A stretch of DNA of 64,000 nt from Maritimibacter sp. (GTDB lineage Bacteria > Pseudomonadota > Alphaproteobacteria > Rhodobacterales > Rhodobacteraceae), in NCBI GenBank assembly GCA_017792445.1, contig CP051232.1, positions 4,128,001-4,192,000 of the forward strand, read 5' to 3'. This document shows positions 27,013 through 35,239 of this stretch, one piece after another (the first letter of the stretch is position 1; each line of letters starts with the position of its first letter). The position numbers and the translations under genes are program-made. Under the pieces are notes generated by a model. It was not told where the DNA came from, searched no databases, and saw nothing but the letters and a program-made list of their open reading frames with translations.

Positions 27013-28842
27013 ATGTCGATACAGTTCCAGTCACACGGCGGCGGCCGTCGCCAGAACCAGCCCGAGAAGCGCAGCGTCCTTGCCTCTGACGCGACCATAC
27101 CAGCTGCAGGTGACGTAGCGGCAGACGCGCGCGGCGATCTTGGCTACCTTTTCCCGCCATCCGGGAATCCCGATCACTACCTGCCCGACACCGTCCTCGC
27201 AGAGCTCGACGAACTTGGCGACCTCATGGTGCCCGCTGCTCCGAACCCGGACGACCCGGCCCCCGCCGACATCACGGCGACGCCGGACAGCACGCTGCCG
27301 CCGGTGATGACCTACTGGGGTCAGTTTCTCGATCACGAACTGACCGCGCGCACCGACCGTGACACCGACTTCTCGAAGCTGCACGGCACCGGGCCGACCC
27401 ACACGGCGGAAATGATCGAGCAGCAATTGAAGAACGCCCGTTCGCCGCGCTTCGACCTTGATAGTGTCTATGGCGGCCTGCCGCTGGGCAGCACGATGAC
27501 CGCGGAGCAGGCGCGCGATACCGCCAAGGTCATCGCGGGGATGCGCCACCCGCATTACCGCAACAAGATGCGCGTGGGACCGACCGTGCCGCACGGCCAC
27601 CTGCCCGACAACCTTGACCCCTACCGCGACCTTCCGCGCTTTTCGCAGGTCGAACCGCATGTGCGCGACGCGTTCCTGCGGCTTGCCGAAAGCCAGATGG
27701 AGCCCGCCGATTTCGAGGACTTCAAGGAAGGCTTGCCGAAGCGGGCCATCATCGGCGACATGCGCAACGACGAGAACCTGCTGATCGCGCAGTTTCACCT
27801 GAGCTTCCTGCGGTTCCACAACCGCGCGGTGGATTACCTCGCCGCGCATGACACCGGCTGGCCGGCGGATTATTCCTCGGCCAAGGCGCTGACGACGCTG
27901 CATTACCAGTGGCTTCTGGTCGAGCAGTTCCTGATGTCGGTCTGCGACCCGGCGGTGGTGCAGCGGATCAAGGACGACAAGGCGAAGCACTTCTTCGAGT
28001 TCCGCGACGCCTACAACGCCCGCAACGGCACCGACACGCTGGGCGACGTGATCCCGCTGGAGTTCTCGGCCGCCGTCTACCGGTTCGGGCACACCATGGT
28101 GCGCAACGCCTATGATCTGAACAAGAACTTCGGCCGGCCCGGCACCCACACCCACGACGCCAAGTTCGAGAGGATCTTCCTCAACACCGGCGGCGGCGGG
28201 TTCCGCGAGACCGCAAGCCAGGACAAGGCCGAGGGCAAGGCGCGGCTGCCGCAGAACATGATCGTCGACTGGTCCCGCTATGTCATCGCCGATCCCGACA
28301 CCTCGGACGGCTTCCCGGCCCGCACCGCGCGCAGCATCGACACGCTTCTGGCGCCGCCGCTGGGCGACCTGGTGAACGAGGGCGACAAGGCCACCGACGC
28401 CGCGATGCGGGCGCTGGAACGGCAGTTGGCGCGGCGCAACCTGCGGCGCGGCTTCGCCTTGCGGCTGCCGACCGGACAGGCGCTTCACAAGCACCTGCAG
28501 GACATCGGCGCGGTGCTCAGCGGCCCTATTGCCGACATCACCACCGCGTTGGACAACAAGCCCGACCTCGCGGCCTTCCTTCAGGGCAGTGCCTCGAAGC
28601 TGCACGAGCGGACGCCCCTGTGGTTCTACATCCTCGCCGAGGCCGAGGCCGCCGGCGGCAACCATCTGGGCGAGGTCGGAAGCTGGATCACCGCAAGCTG
28701 CTTCCATGGTGCGTTGCTGGATGATCCGGAAAGCGCCGTTTCGATCGGGTTCGGCCCGTCGCAAAGCCCTCTCAAGGCGCCCGACGGCTCTGCGATCGAC
28801 AGCATCGAGAAATGGATGAAATTCGCGCTGGTGCTGGAGTAG
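27013..28842 (+). CDS. Animal-type haem peroxidase
   Basis: 609 residues, ATG at 27013 with GGGGGA upstream; an ATG pair at 26995 has no ribosome site. The distal His motif is MTYWGQFLDHELTARTD near residue 110 and the proximal His motif is EFSAAVYRFGHTMVRNAYDLN near residue 360, both hallmarks of the animal peroxidase (An_peroxidase) family. LLIAQFHLSFLRFHNRAVD matches the conserved helix between them. No classical signal peptide is seen, so export, if any, may use a non-classical route. Bacterial members are thought to oxidise halides or organic substrates. A terminator follows at 28869. Confidence 0.9.
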   Translation: MSIQFQSHGGGRRQNQPEKRSVLASDATIPAAGDVAADARGDLGYLFPPSGNPDHYLPDTVLAELDELGDLMVPAAPNPDDPAPADITATPDSTLPPVMTYWGQFLDHELTARTDRDTDFSKLHGTGPTHTAEMIEQQLKNARSPRFDLDSVYGGLPLGSTMTAEQARDTAKVIAGMRHPHYRNKMRVGPTVPHGHLPDNLDPYRDLPRFSQVEPHVRDAFLRLAESQMEPADFEDFKEGLPKRAIIGDMRNDENLLIAQFHLSFLRFHNRAVDYLAAHDTGWPADYSSAKALTTLHYQWLLVEQFLMSVCDPAVVQRIKDDKAKHFFEFRDAYNARNGTDTLGDVIPLEFSAAVYRFGHTMVRNAYDLNKNFGRPGTHTHDAKFERIFLNTGGGGFRETASQDKAEGKARLPQNMIVDWSRYVIADPDTSDGFPARTARSIDTLLAPPLGDLVNEGDKATDAAMRALERQLARRNLRRGFALRLPTGQALHKHLQDIGAVLSGPIADITTALDNKPDLAAFLQGSASKLHERTPLWFYILAEAEAAGGNHLGEVGSWITASCFHGALLDDPESAVSIGFGPSQSPLKAPDGSAIDSIEKWMKFALVLE

Positions 28843-28868
28843 CGTCCTCTTCCACGGCACAGGCGCAA

Positions 28869-28902
28869 GAGGGGCGCCCATTGCGGCGCCCCTCACCTTT
28901 TG
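28869..28902 (+). terminator. Terminator of the haem peroxidase gene
   Basis: GAGGGGCGCC and GGCGCCCCTC form a perfect ten-base stem with a six-base loop, followed by ACCTTTTG, 26 bases after the stop. Confidence 0.85.
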
Positions 28903-29262
28903 TACTTCCTTCGAGTGCCCTGCTTCGCACCGGATCGTGACGCCCATTTCGGCCCCACGAATCATGGCCCGCAACACCCCGCAGGTTCCCTTTCCGCATC
29001 AATCCGGATGACCGGCGCAGTCTGTTTCAAACGCTGCAACAGGCCATTGCCGTCGTACGAGATGATTAGGTATATATTTCAGGAAGTTGTCATGAAACGC
29101 GATCAAATCTCGACTGGGCGATTAACGCCGCCAAAGTCTCGCCCTAATATTGGCAACATCAAGGCATTTTCACGGCGTGCTGCTGCTTGCTGGGGGTTAT
29201 TGCGCCGCCGGATTGAGTGTCTTTCAGGTCTATGGGGTTTACGGGGTTCTTGGGGGACTAAC
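28903..29262 (+). other. Long leader/promoter region of the exopolysaccharide genes
   Basis: 360 bases with no convincing gene. From about 29040 it is less GC-rich (ATTAGGTATATATTTCAGG, CCCTAATATTGGCAAC), which suits a promoter. A longer in-frame extension of the sugar transferase begins at 28900 but has neither a ribosome site nor normal codon use. Confidence 0.5.
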
Positions 29263-30096
29263 ATGAGGGATTTGACCGGGGTCGAAGCCGATCTGGCTGA
29301 CTATTCGGCTGTCATGAGCATGGGAGAGCCCCGTCTTGGCCAGCCGCGGCTGCGTCCGGACACGACGGCGGGCGGCTACATCCGCTCGCAGGGCAGCGCC
29401 GCCGGCGCTTCCGTTCCGACTTCGCTGCCGTCTCGCGGCGCGTCTGCCAACACGCCGGTCGCCCCGACGAAGACCTCTCGTCCGACCTCGTTCTACCGTG
29501 CCCGCGGCAAGCGCCTGCTGGACATCGCCTTCGTACTGCTGACCCTGCCCTTCACCCTGCCGCTGCTGATGATGGGGGCGCTGATGGTCGCCCGCGGCGG
29601 TGGCCGTATCATCTATGTGCAGGACCGCGTCGGTCAGGGCGGCAAGATCTTCCGCATGGTGAAATTCCGCACCATGGTGGCCGATGCCGACGAACGGCTG
29701 GAAGCCTGCCTTGAAGCCGACCCCGAGATGCGGGCCGAATGGGACCGCACCCAGAAACTGAAGAACGACCCGCGCATCACCCGCTACGGCAAGTTCCTGC
29801 GCCGCGTTTCGCTGGACGAGCTGCCGCAGCTGCTGAACGTCCTGCGCGGCGACATGAGCATTGTCGGCCCGCGCCCGATGATGCCGCATCAGGTCGAGCA
29901 ATACGGCGACACCGGCCCCTACATGGCCCACCGCCCCGGTCTGACCGGCGTGTGGCAGGTGATGGAGCGCAACGAAAGCGACTTCACCAGCCGCGCCTTG
30001 GCCGACCGCGAATACGACATGACCTGCTCCGCCGCCACCGACCTGCGTCTGATTTTCCGCACCGTCGGTGTCGTGCTTCAGGGTACCGGCTATTGA
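29263..30096 (+). CDS. Undecaprenyl-phosphate sugar transferase (ExoY/WcaJ C-terminal type)
   Basis: 277 residues, ATG at 29263. Residues 1-75 are Ser/Pro/Thr-rich and probably disordered. A bacterial sugar transferase domain follows: FYRARGKRLLDIAFVLLTLP with one membrane segment, VQDRVGQGGKIFRMVKFRTM, then SLDELPQLLNVLRGDMSIVGPRPMMP and HRPGLTGVWQV. It transfers the first phospho-sugar to the lipid carrier to start exopolysaccharide repeat assembly. The two downstream genes look like chain-length control parts, so this is the head of a small exopolysaccharide operon; the polymerase and flippase are not in the window. Confidence 0.9.
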   Translation: MRDLTGVEADLADYSAVMSMGEPRLGQPRLRPDTTAGGYIRSQGSAAGASVPTSLPSRGASANTPVAPTKTSRPTSFYRARGKRLLDIAFVLLTLPFTLPLLMMGALMVARGGGRIIYVQDRVGQGGKIFRMVKFRTMVADADERLEACLEADPEMRAEWDRTQKLKNDPRITRYGKFLRRVSLDELPQLLNVLRGDMSIVGPRPMMPHQVEQYGDTGPYMAHRPGLTGVWQVMERNESDFTSRALADREYDMTCSAATDLRLIFRTVGVVLQGTGY

Positions 30097-30153
30097 CCGC
30101 CGCCCCGGCAGACGCTTTCGCCAGACAGGCCACGCCGGGGACCTGAGGGCAGG

Positions 30154-30990
30154 ATGATACGGACTCTCGTTTCACGTCTCGACCCTCGCGGCGACCGCTC
30201 CGGCGCTGGCGGCAACCGTCCGCCCGGCGGCGTGCCGCGTGAACACACGGCGCTGCCCGGCTCGTTTCCCGCCCTGACCGACCCGTCGCCGCCGCCCGCC
30301 TGGGCGCGTCTGCGCCGCGTCGCCCGCAGCCCCAGCTACGGCCCGAAGGCGAAGGTGCGGCTGATCTCGTGCCGTCCGACTGACCCCGCCGCCAAGGCCT
30401 TCGAACATCTGCGCGGCCACCTGCTGCGGTCGCTGCCCGGCAACCGGATGGCGCGGATCGCGGTGATCTCGCCAACGCCGGACTGCGGCAGCACCTTCGC
30501 CGCCGCCAACCTCGCGCTTAGCCTGTCGCGGATCAGCGCGTTCCGGACCCTGCTGCTGGACCTGAACCTGCCCGATCCGGGACTGGCCCGCGCCTTCGAC
30601 ATCAAGGGCACGGGCCCGCTGGAAGAGATGCTGACCGGCGCGCGCGCGCCAGAGCGCCACCTGTTCCGCATCGGCGAGACGCTGGCGCTTGGCCTGAACG
30701 ACCGACCGGTCAAGGACGCCTCGGCCCTGATGCAGGGCGACGAGATGTGGGGTGTGCTGGACGGCATCCAGAACACGCTGGCCCCCGACATCACCCTGAT
30801 CGACCTGCCGCCGCTTCTGCGCGACGACACCACCCGGCTTGTCCTGCCGATGGTGGATGGCGTCCTGCTGGTCGCGGACGGCGCCCGCACCACCAGCCGA
30901 CAGATCGCCGAGTGCGAACGAAGGCTATGCGACCGCGCCCCGTTGCTGGGCGTGGTTCTCAACCGCGCCGCAGATGTACCATCGGGCTGA
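30154..30990 (+). CDS. CpsD/CapB-like P-loop protein with degenerate Walker A
   Basis: 278 residues. The domain starts near residue 68 (VRLISCRPTDPAAKAFEHLRGHLLRSL), as in CpsD/CapB tyrosine-kinase-like partners of Wzz. In the phosphate loop (SPTPDCGSTFAAANLA, residues 106-121) the lysine of GKST is replaced by glycine 112. The Walker A' stretch (TLLLDLNLPDPGLA) and Walker B (ITLIDLPPLL) remain. There is no C-terminal tyrosine cluster. It is probably a regulatory partner without normal kinase activity, sitting between the sugar transferase and the truncated Wzz-like gene. Confidence 0.72.
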   Translation: MIRTLVSRLDPRGDRSGAGGNRPPGGVPREHTALPGSFPALTDPSPPPAWARLRRVARSPSYGPKAKVRLISCRPTDPAAKAFEHLRGHLLRSLPGNRMARIAVISPTPDCGSTFAAANLALSLSRISAFRTLLLDLNLPDPGLARAFDIKGTGPLEEMLTGARAPERHLFRIGETLALGLNDRPVKDASALMQGDEMWGVLDGIQNTLAPDITLIDLPPLLRDDTTRLVLPMVDGVLLVADGARTTSRQIAECERRLCDRAPLLGVVLNRAADVPSG

Positions 30991-31001
30991 CCTCACCCAC
31001 C

Positions 31002-31346
31002 ATGACTGCCCTCCACACCGCCCGACATCTTCTGACCTCCCTTCGCCGCCGCCGCTTCGCGCTGGTGGCGATTGCGCTTGTCGTAACCGCTTTCGTGCTG
31101 CAGGGCCCGAAGCTTGCGGTGATCTTCGCCGCCTGCGCGCTTTTGCTGATCGACCCGAACCGGCCCACGATCCACACGGCCGAGCAGATGGACCGCGAAC
31201 TGGGCCTGCGCCCGGTGGTGTCGATCCCGCATTTCGCGAGCCCCGCCGAGAAGCTGCGCACCGACCGGCTGCACCGCTTCGTGCGGGTCGCCTCGATCAC
31301 CGCGCTGCTGGTGTTCTTCGCGGACTGGCTGCTGCCCTTCCTGTAA
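31002..31346 (+). CDS. Truncated Wzz-like polysaccharide co-polymerase fragment
   Basis: 114 residues, ATG at 31002, 11 bases after the previous stop. Two membrane helices lie at about 20-50 and 97-113. Between them DPNRPTIHTAEQMDRELGLRPVVSIP resembles the segment after the last helix of Wzz/GumC proteins (normally LD..R..E.VE..LGLPVLG.IP). The long periplasmic coiled coil of Wzz is missing. It may be a stand-alone adaptor that pairs with the preceding P-loop protein, or a remnant of a once-larger gene. Confidence 0.55.
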   Translation: MTALHTARHLLTSLRRRRFALVAIALVVTAFVLQGPKLAVIFAACALLLIDPNRPTIHTAEQMDRELGLRPVVSIPHFASPAEKLRTDRLHRFVRVASITALLVFFADWLLPFL

Positions 31347-31423
31347 CGCGCCGAAGCGTTTGACTTCGCGCCGCTTTCCCGCGACCCTGCCGGCCACCGC
31401 GACGCAACCGACCGACCCGCCCC

Positions 31424-32536
31424 ATGCGCTTCATCCACAGCTCCGACCTGCATCTCGGCCGGCGCTTCGCCAATATCCCCGAGCTGCCCGACACCAACAC
31501 CCGTGGTCGCCTGATGGAAGCCCGGCACGGCGTCATTGGCCGTCTTGCCGCCGCCGCGCGGGACCATGGCGCGGAGCATGTCCTGTTGGCGGGCGATACG
31601 TTCGACACCGCGACCCCGTCCTCGATGGTGATCCGGCAGGCGCTTTCGGCGATGGGCGACGACCCGAACGTGCAGTGGTGGCTGCTGCCCGGCAACCACG
31701 ACAATTTGCGCGACGCCGAACCGCTGTGGCAGGAAATCGTCCGCGACGCGCCTGCGAACGTCCACGCGCTGACCGAGGCCGCGCCGGTGCGATTGGCCGA
31801 TGACGCGACGCTGTTGCCCGCCCCGGTCACGTTCCGCAATCCCGGCACCGATCTTTCCGCCGCGCTGGTGGCGATGCCCTCGCCCGAGGGCGCGCGCCGC
31901 ATCGGCCTTGCCCATGGCGGCGTCACCGACTTCACCGAAAGCGGCGCGCATATCCCGCCCGACCGCGATCGCTCTGCCCGGCTCGATTATCTTGCGCTGG
32001 GGGACTGGCACGGGCGGATGGCCGTGGGCGACCGCATCCACTATCCCGGCACGCCCGAGCAGGACCGGTTCAAGCACGGCCGCCGTGGCGTTTGCCTTGC
32101 GGTGACGGTCGGCGGCGCGCTTGAGGTGACAGAGGTCGAAACGGGGCACTTCCTGTGGACCGAACTCGACCTGCCGCTTCACGCCGGTCAGGACGCCGCC
32201 GCCGCGCTGTCTGCGCTGCTGCCATCCTCGGGCCGCCGCGACACGCTGGTCCGCGTAAAGGCCAGCGGCTGGGCCGGACTGCCCGAGCAAGCCGCGCTGA
32301 CCGCCGCCGCCGCGCACGCCGCGCCCGATTTCGCCGTGTTCGAGCTGGTGACGGCCGCGCTTGGCACCCATTACGAGACCGCCGATCTTGACGAGATCGA
32401 CCGCGGCGGCGCCCTGCGCCTTGCCGCCGACCGCCTGCGCGCCGATGCCGAGTCCGAGACGTTGTCGCAGGACGACCGCGACATCGCCGCAGCCGCGCTG
32501 TCGCGCCTTTACGCCTACGTGAAGGACACCGCATGA
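31424..32536 (+). CDS. SbcD/YhaO-like metallophosphoesterase (DNA exonuclease)
   Basis: 370 residues. Calcineurin-like metal motifs in order: SSDLHLGRRF (Asp8, His10), LLAGDTFD, LLPGNHDN, LAHGG and LGDWHG. This is the Mre11/SbcD nuclease core, closest in layout to YhaO. The stop overlaps the start of the SbcC-like ATPase gene (ATGA), so the two are coupled and should form one complex that processes DNA ends. There is no ribosome site of note before the ATG at 31424. Confidence 0.85.
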   Translation: MRFIHSSDLHLGRRFANIPELPDTNTRGRLMEARHGVIGRLAAAARDHGAEHVLLAGDTFDTATPSSMVIRQALSAMGDDPNVQWWLLPGNHDNLRDAEPLWQEIVRDAPANVHALTEAAPVRLADDATLLPAPVTFRNPGTDLSAALVAMPSPEGARRIGLAHGGVTDFTESGAHIPPDRDRSARLDYLALGDWHGRMAVGDRIHYPGTPEQDRFKHGRRGVCLAVTVGGALEVTEVETGHFLWTELDLPLHAGQDAAAALSALLPSSGRRDTLVRVKASGWAGLPEQAALTAAAAHAAPDFAVFELVTAALGTHYETADLDEIDRGGALRLAADRLRADAESETLSQDDRDIAAAALSRLYAYVKDTA

Positions 32537-35130
32537 AACTGCGCGCCATCACGCTAGAGAACGTCCGCCGCTTCACCGCGCCCGTCCGCGTCGCCGACAT
32601 CGGCGACGGGCTGAACGTGTTGTCCGAGCCGAACGAGCACGGCAAATCCACCTTGTTCGACGCGATACAGGCGCTGTTCTTCAAACCGCACGGATCGCGC
32701 GACAGGGACATCACCGCCCTGCGCCCCCACGCGGGCGGCGCGCCTTGCGTGACTGTCGAGGTCGAGACCGGCGACGGCGTGTTCGCGATCAGCAAGCAGT
32801 GGCTGTCGAAGCCTTCCGCAACCGTGACGCGCAACGGCAACCTTGTTGCGCAGGCTGATCAGGCAGAGGCGTGGATTGCCGACCGTCTGGGTGGCGGCGC
32901 GGGCGATCCCTCTGGGCTGGTCTGGGTCCGGCAGGGCATGACCGGGCTGACCCTGGCCAGCAAGAAGGAAGAGGAAAGCGCGCTGGAAGCCCGGCGCGAC
33001 CTGCTGTCCTCGGTCACCGGCGAGGTCGAGGCAATGACCGGCGGGCAGCGGATGGACAATGCGCTGCGGCGCTGCGAGGCCGAACTGGACGTCTATGCCA
33101 CCAGCACCGGGCGCCCCAAGGCGAACGGCCCGTGGAAGGACGCACAGGACAACGTCGCGCGTTTGCAGGAGGACCACCGCAACCTGACCGCCACCGCCGA
33201 GGCGCTGCACGAGGCGCTTGACCGCCGTCGCCGCGCACAGCGCGCGTTGCGCGAACTGGAAGACCCCGAGGCCGTCGCCGCCCGCGCCGCCCGCTTGGAA
33301 GCCGCGACCGCCGCCCACCGCGCCGCCGAACGGCATGGCGCGCAGGTGGACGACGCGACCCGCGCTCGCGACGCCGCCCGGCTTACGCTGAGCGCCACGC
33401 AGGACACGCTCGACCGCTTCCGCGCGGCGCTTGCCGACCGGGCCGAGGCGCAGACCCAGTTCGACGCCGCGGATCAGGCCGCAACTGCCGCGAAGGCCGC
33501 TTACGAGAAGGCGCGCGCCCGCGCTGTCGAGGCCGGGACGGCGCTGGAGACCGCGAAGGCCGCCGAAACGCAGGCAGACGCCACCGCCCGCAAGGCGCGG
33601 CAGCAGCAGGCCGCCCGCGACGGCGCGGCACGGCGCACGGAACTGGCCTCGCGGATCGCCAAGGCGCAGGACCTTCGGGTCCAGATGGAAACCGAAAGCG
33701 CCGCCGCGAAGACCGGCCCGGACGCCGCCGCCCTGCGCGACCTTGAGGCGAAGGCGCAGGCCGTCGTGGTGGCCGAAGCCGCGCGCGCCGCGCAGGCGCC
33801 GCAGGTCACCGTGACCTATGACTCCGGTGCCGAGGGCCGCGTCAGCCGCGACGGCGTCGCGCTGGACTATGCAACCCCGCTCGCCATCGTCGGGCCCACC
33901 ACGCTGACCCTCGACGGCATCGGCAGCCTCGATATTCAGCCAGGTGCTGCGATGGGCGACGAAGCCTCGGTAGAGACCGCTCGCCGCGCGCTGCAGCAGG
34001 CGCTCGATGCGCGCGCCCTGCCCGACCTCGATGCGGCCCGCAAAGCCGCCGAAGCCCGCGCCGAGGCCACCCGCCGCCATGGCGAGGCGGCGGCTGTCTT
34101 CGCCTCGCTTGCTCCCGACGGGCTTGAAGCGCTTCAGGCGGCGCTGGCCGCGATCCCCGAAGCCGCCGAGGACGACGACACGCCGGACACCGCCACCGCC
34201 GATGCCGCGCTTGCGCAAGCCGCCGAGGCCCGCGTCGCCGCGCAATCGGCCCGTGACGCGGCGAACGAGGCGCTGTCGGACGCCCGCGCCGAGGCGACCC
34301 GCACCGACACCGCCCGCACCGCCGCCGCCGACCGGCTGCGCCGTGCGAAGGAGGCCCTGGCGAAGCACGGCGACGCCACCGACGAGGCGCTGACCGCCAC
34401 CCGTGCCGCCGCTGCCGCCGCTTTGGAACAGGCCGAGGCCACGCTGGACGAGCGCCGGCGCGCGGCGCCGGACCTTGACGCCGCCGCCGCAACGCTGGCC
34501 CGCGCGCAGTCCGTCGATGCGCAGGCCCGCGCCGACATCGCCCGGCTGAAACCCGAGATCGCCACCTTCGACGAACGCATCAACGCGGGCTCTGGCAACG
34601 CGGTCGAGGAACGTCTGGCCGAGACTGCCGAGCAACTCGAAGCCGCCCGCGCCCAGCTTGACCGGATCGAGCGCGAGGTGGCCGTGCTGACCCTGCTGAA
34701 ACAGGTTCTGGAAACCGCGTGGACAGAAGCACGCGAACGCTATTTCGCGCCCATTGCCAAAGAGTTGCAGCCGCTTCTTCACATCCTGTGGCCAGAGGCG
34801 GAATTGCAATGGGCAGACGAGACCCTGCTGCCAGAGGCTTTGACCCGCGACGGGCAGGAGGAGAAGCTGAACATCCTGTCTGGCGGAACGCAGGAGCAGA
34901 TCGCGCTGCTGGTGCGGCTGGCCTTCGCCCGGATGCTGGCACGGGGCGGACGCCATGCGCCGGTGATCCTTGACGATGCGCTGGTGTTCACCGACGACGA
35001 CCGGATCGAACGGATGTTCGACGCTCTGCACCGGCAGGCGGGCGACCTGCAGATCATCGTCCTCACCTGCCGTCAGCGCGCCTTCCGCGACCTTGGCGGC
35101 CGCACCCTGACGCTGGCGCCCGCAGAGTGA
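32533..35130 (+). CDS. SbcC/YhaN-like coiled-coil ATPase
   Basis: 865 residues. N-terminal ATPase half: LNVLSEPNEHGKSTLFDAIQALFF (Walker A). C-terminal half: LNILSGGTQEQIALLVRLA (signature) and HAPVILDDALVFTDDD (Walker B). Between them are long Ala/Arg/Glu-rich coiled coils. No CxxC zinc hook exists; instead residues about 420-475 form a beta-rich insert (QVTVTYDSGAEG to SLDIQPGA). It partners the SbcD-like nuclease encoded upstream and would drive ATP-dependent DNA end processing or a defence-related function. Confidence 0.83.
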   Translation: MKLRAITLENVRRFTAPVRVADIGDGLNVLSEPNEHGKSTLFDAIQALFFKPHGSRDRDITALRPHAGGAPCVTVEVETGDGVFAISKQWLSKPSATVTRNGNLVAQADQAEAWIADRLGGGAGDPSGLVWVRQGMTGLTLASKKEEESALEARRDLLSSVTGEVEAMTGGQRMDNALRRCEAELDVYATSTGRPKANGPWKDAQDNVARLQEDHRNLTATAEALHEALDRRRRAQRALRELEDPEAVAARAARLEAATAAHRAAERHGAQVDDATRARDAARLTLSATQDTLDRFRAALADRAEAQTQFDAADQAATAAKAAYEKARARAVEAGTALETAKAAETQADATARKARQQQAARDGAARRTELASRIAKAQDLRVQMETESAAAKTGPDAAALRDLEAKAQAVVVAEAARAAQAPQVTVTYDSGAEGRVSRDGVALDYATPLAIVGPTTLTLDGIGSLDIQPGAAMGDEASVETARRALQQALDARALPDLDAARKAAEARAEATRRHGEAAAVFASLAPDGLEALQAALAAIPEAAEDDDTPDTATADAALAQAAEARVAAQSARDAANEALSDARAEATRTDTARTAAADRLRRAKEALAKHGDATDEALTATRAAAAAALEQAEATLDERRRAAPDLDAAAATLARAQSVDAQARADIARLKPEIATFDERINAGSGNAVEERLAETAEQLEAARAQLDRIEREVAVLTLLKQVLETAWTEARERYFAPIAKELQPLLHILWPEAELQWADETLLPEALTRDGQEEKLNILSGGTQEQIALLVRLAFARMLARGGRHAPVILDDALVFTDDDRIERMFDALHRQAGDLQIIVLTCRQRAFRDLGGRTLTLAPAE

Positions 35131-35239
35131 CCCCTGCCTGACCCCTGCGTGCCGCCGAAGCCGCCCCACGTTGACCCCACCCGCCCGATATGGTTCCTGA
35201 CCCCACGGTCCCCTGACCCGGCCACAGACGAAAGCCCCG

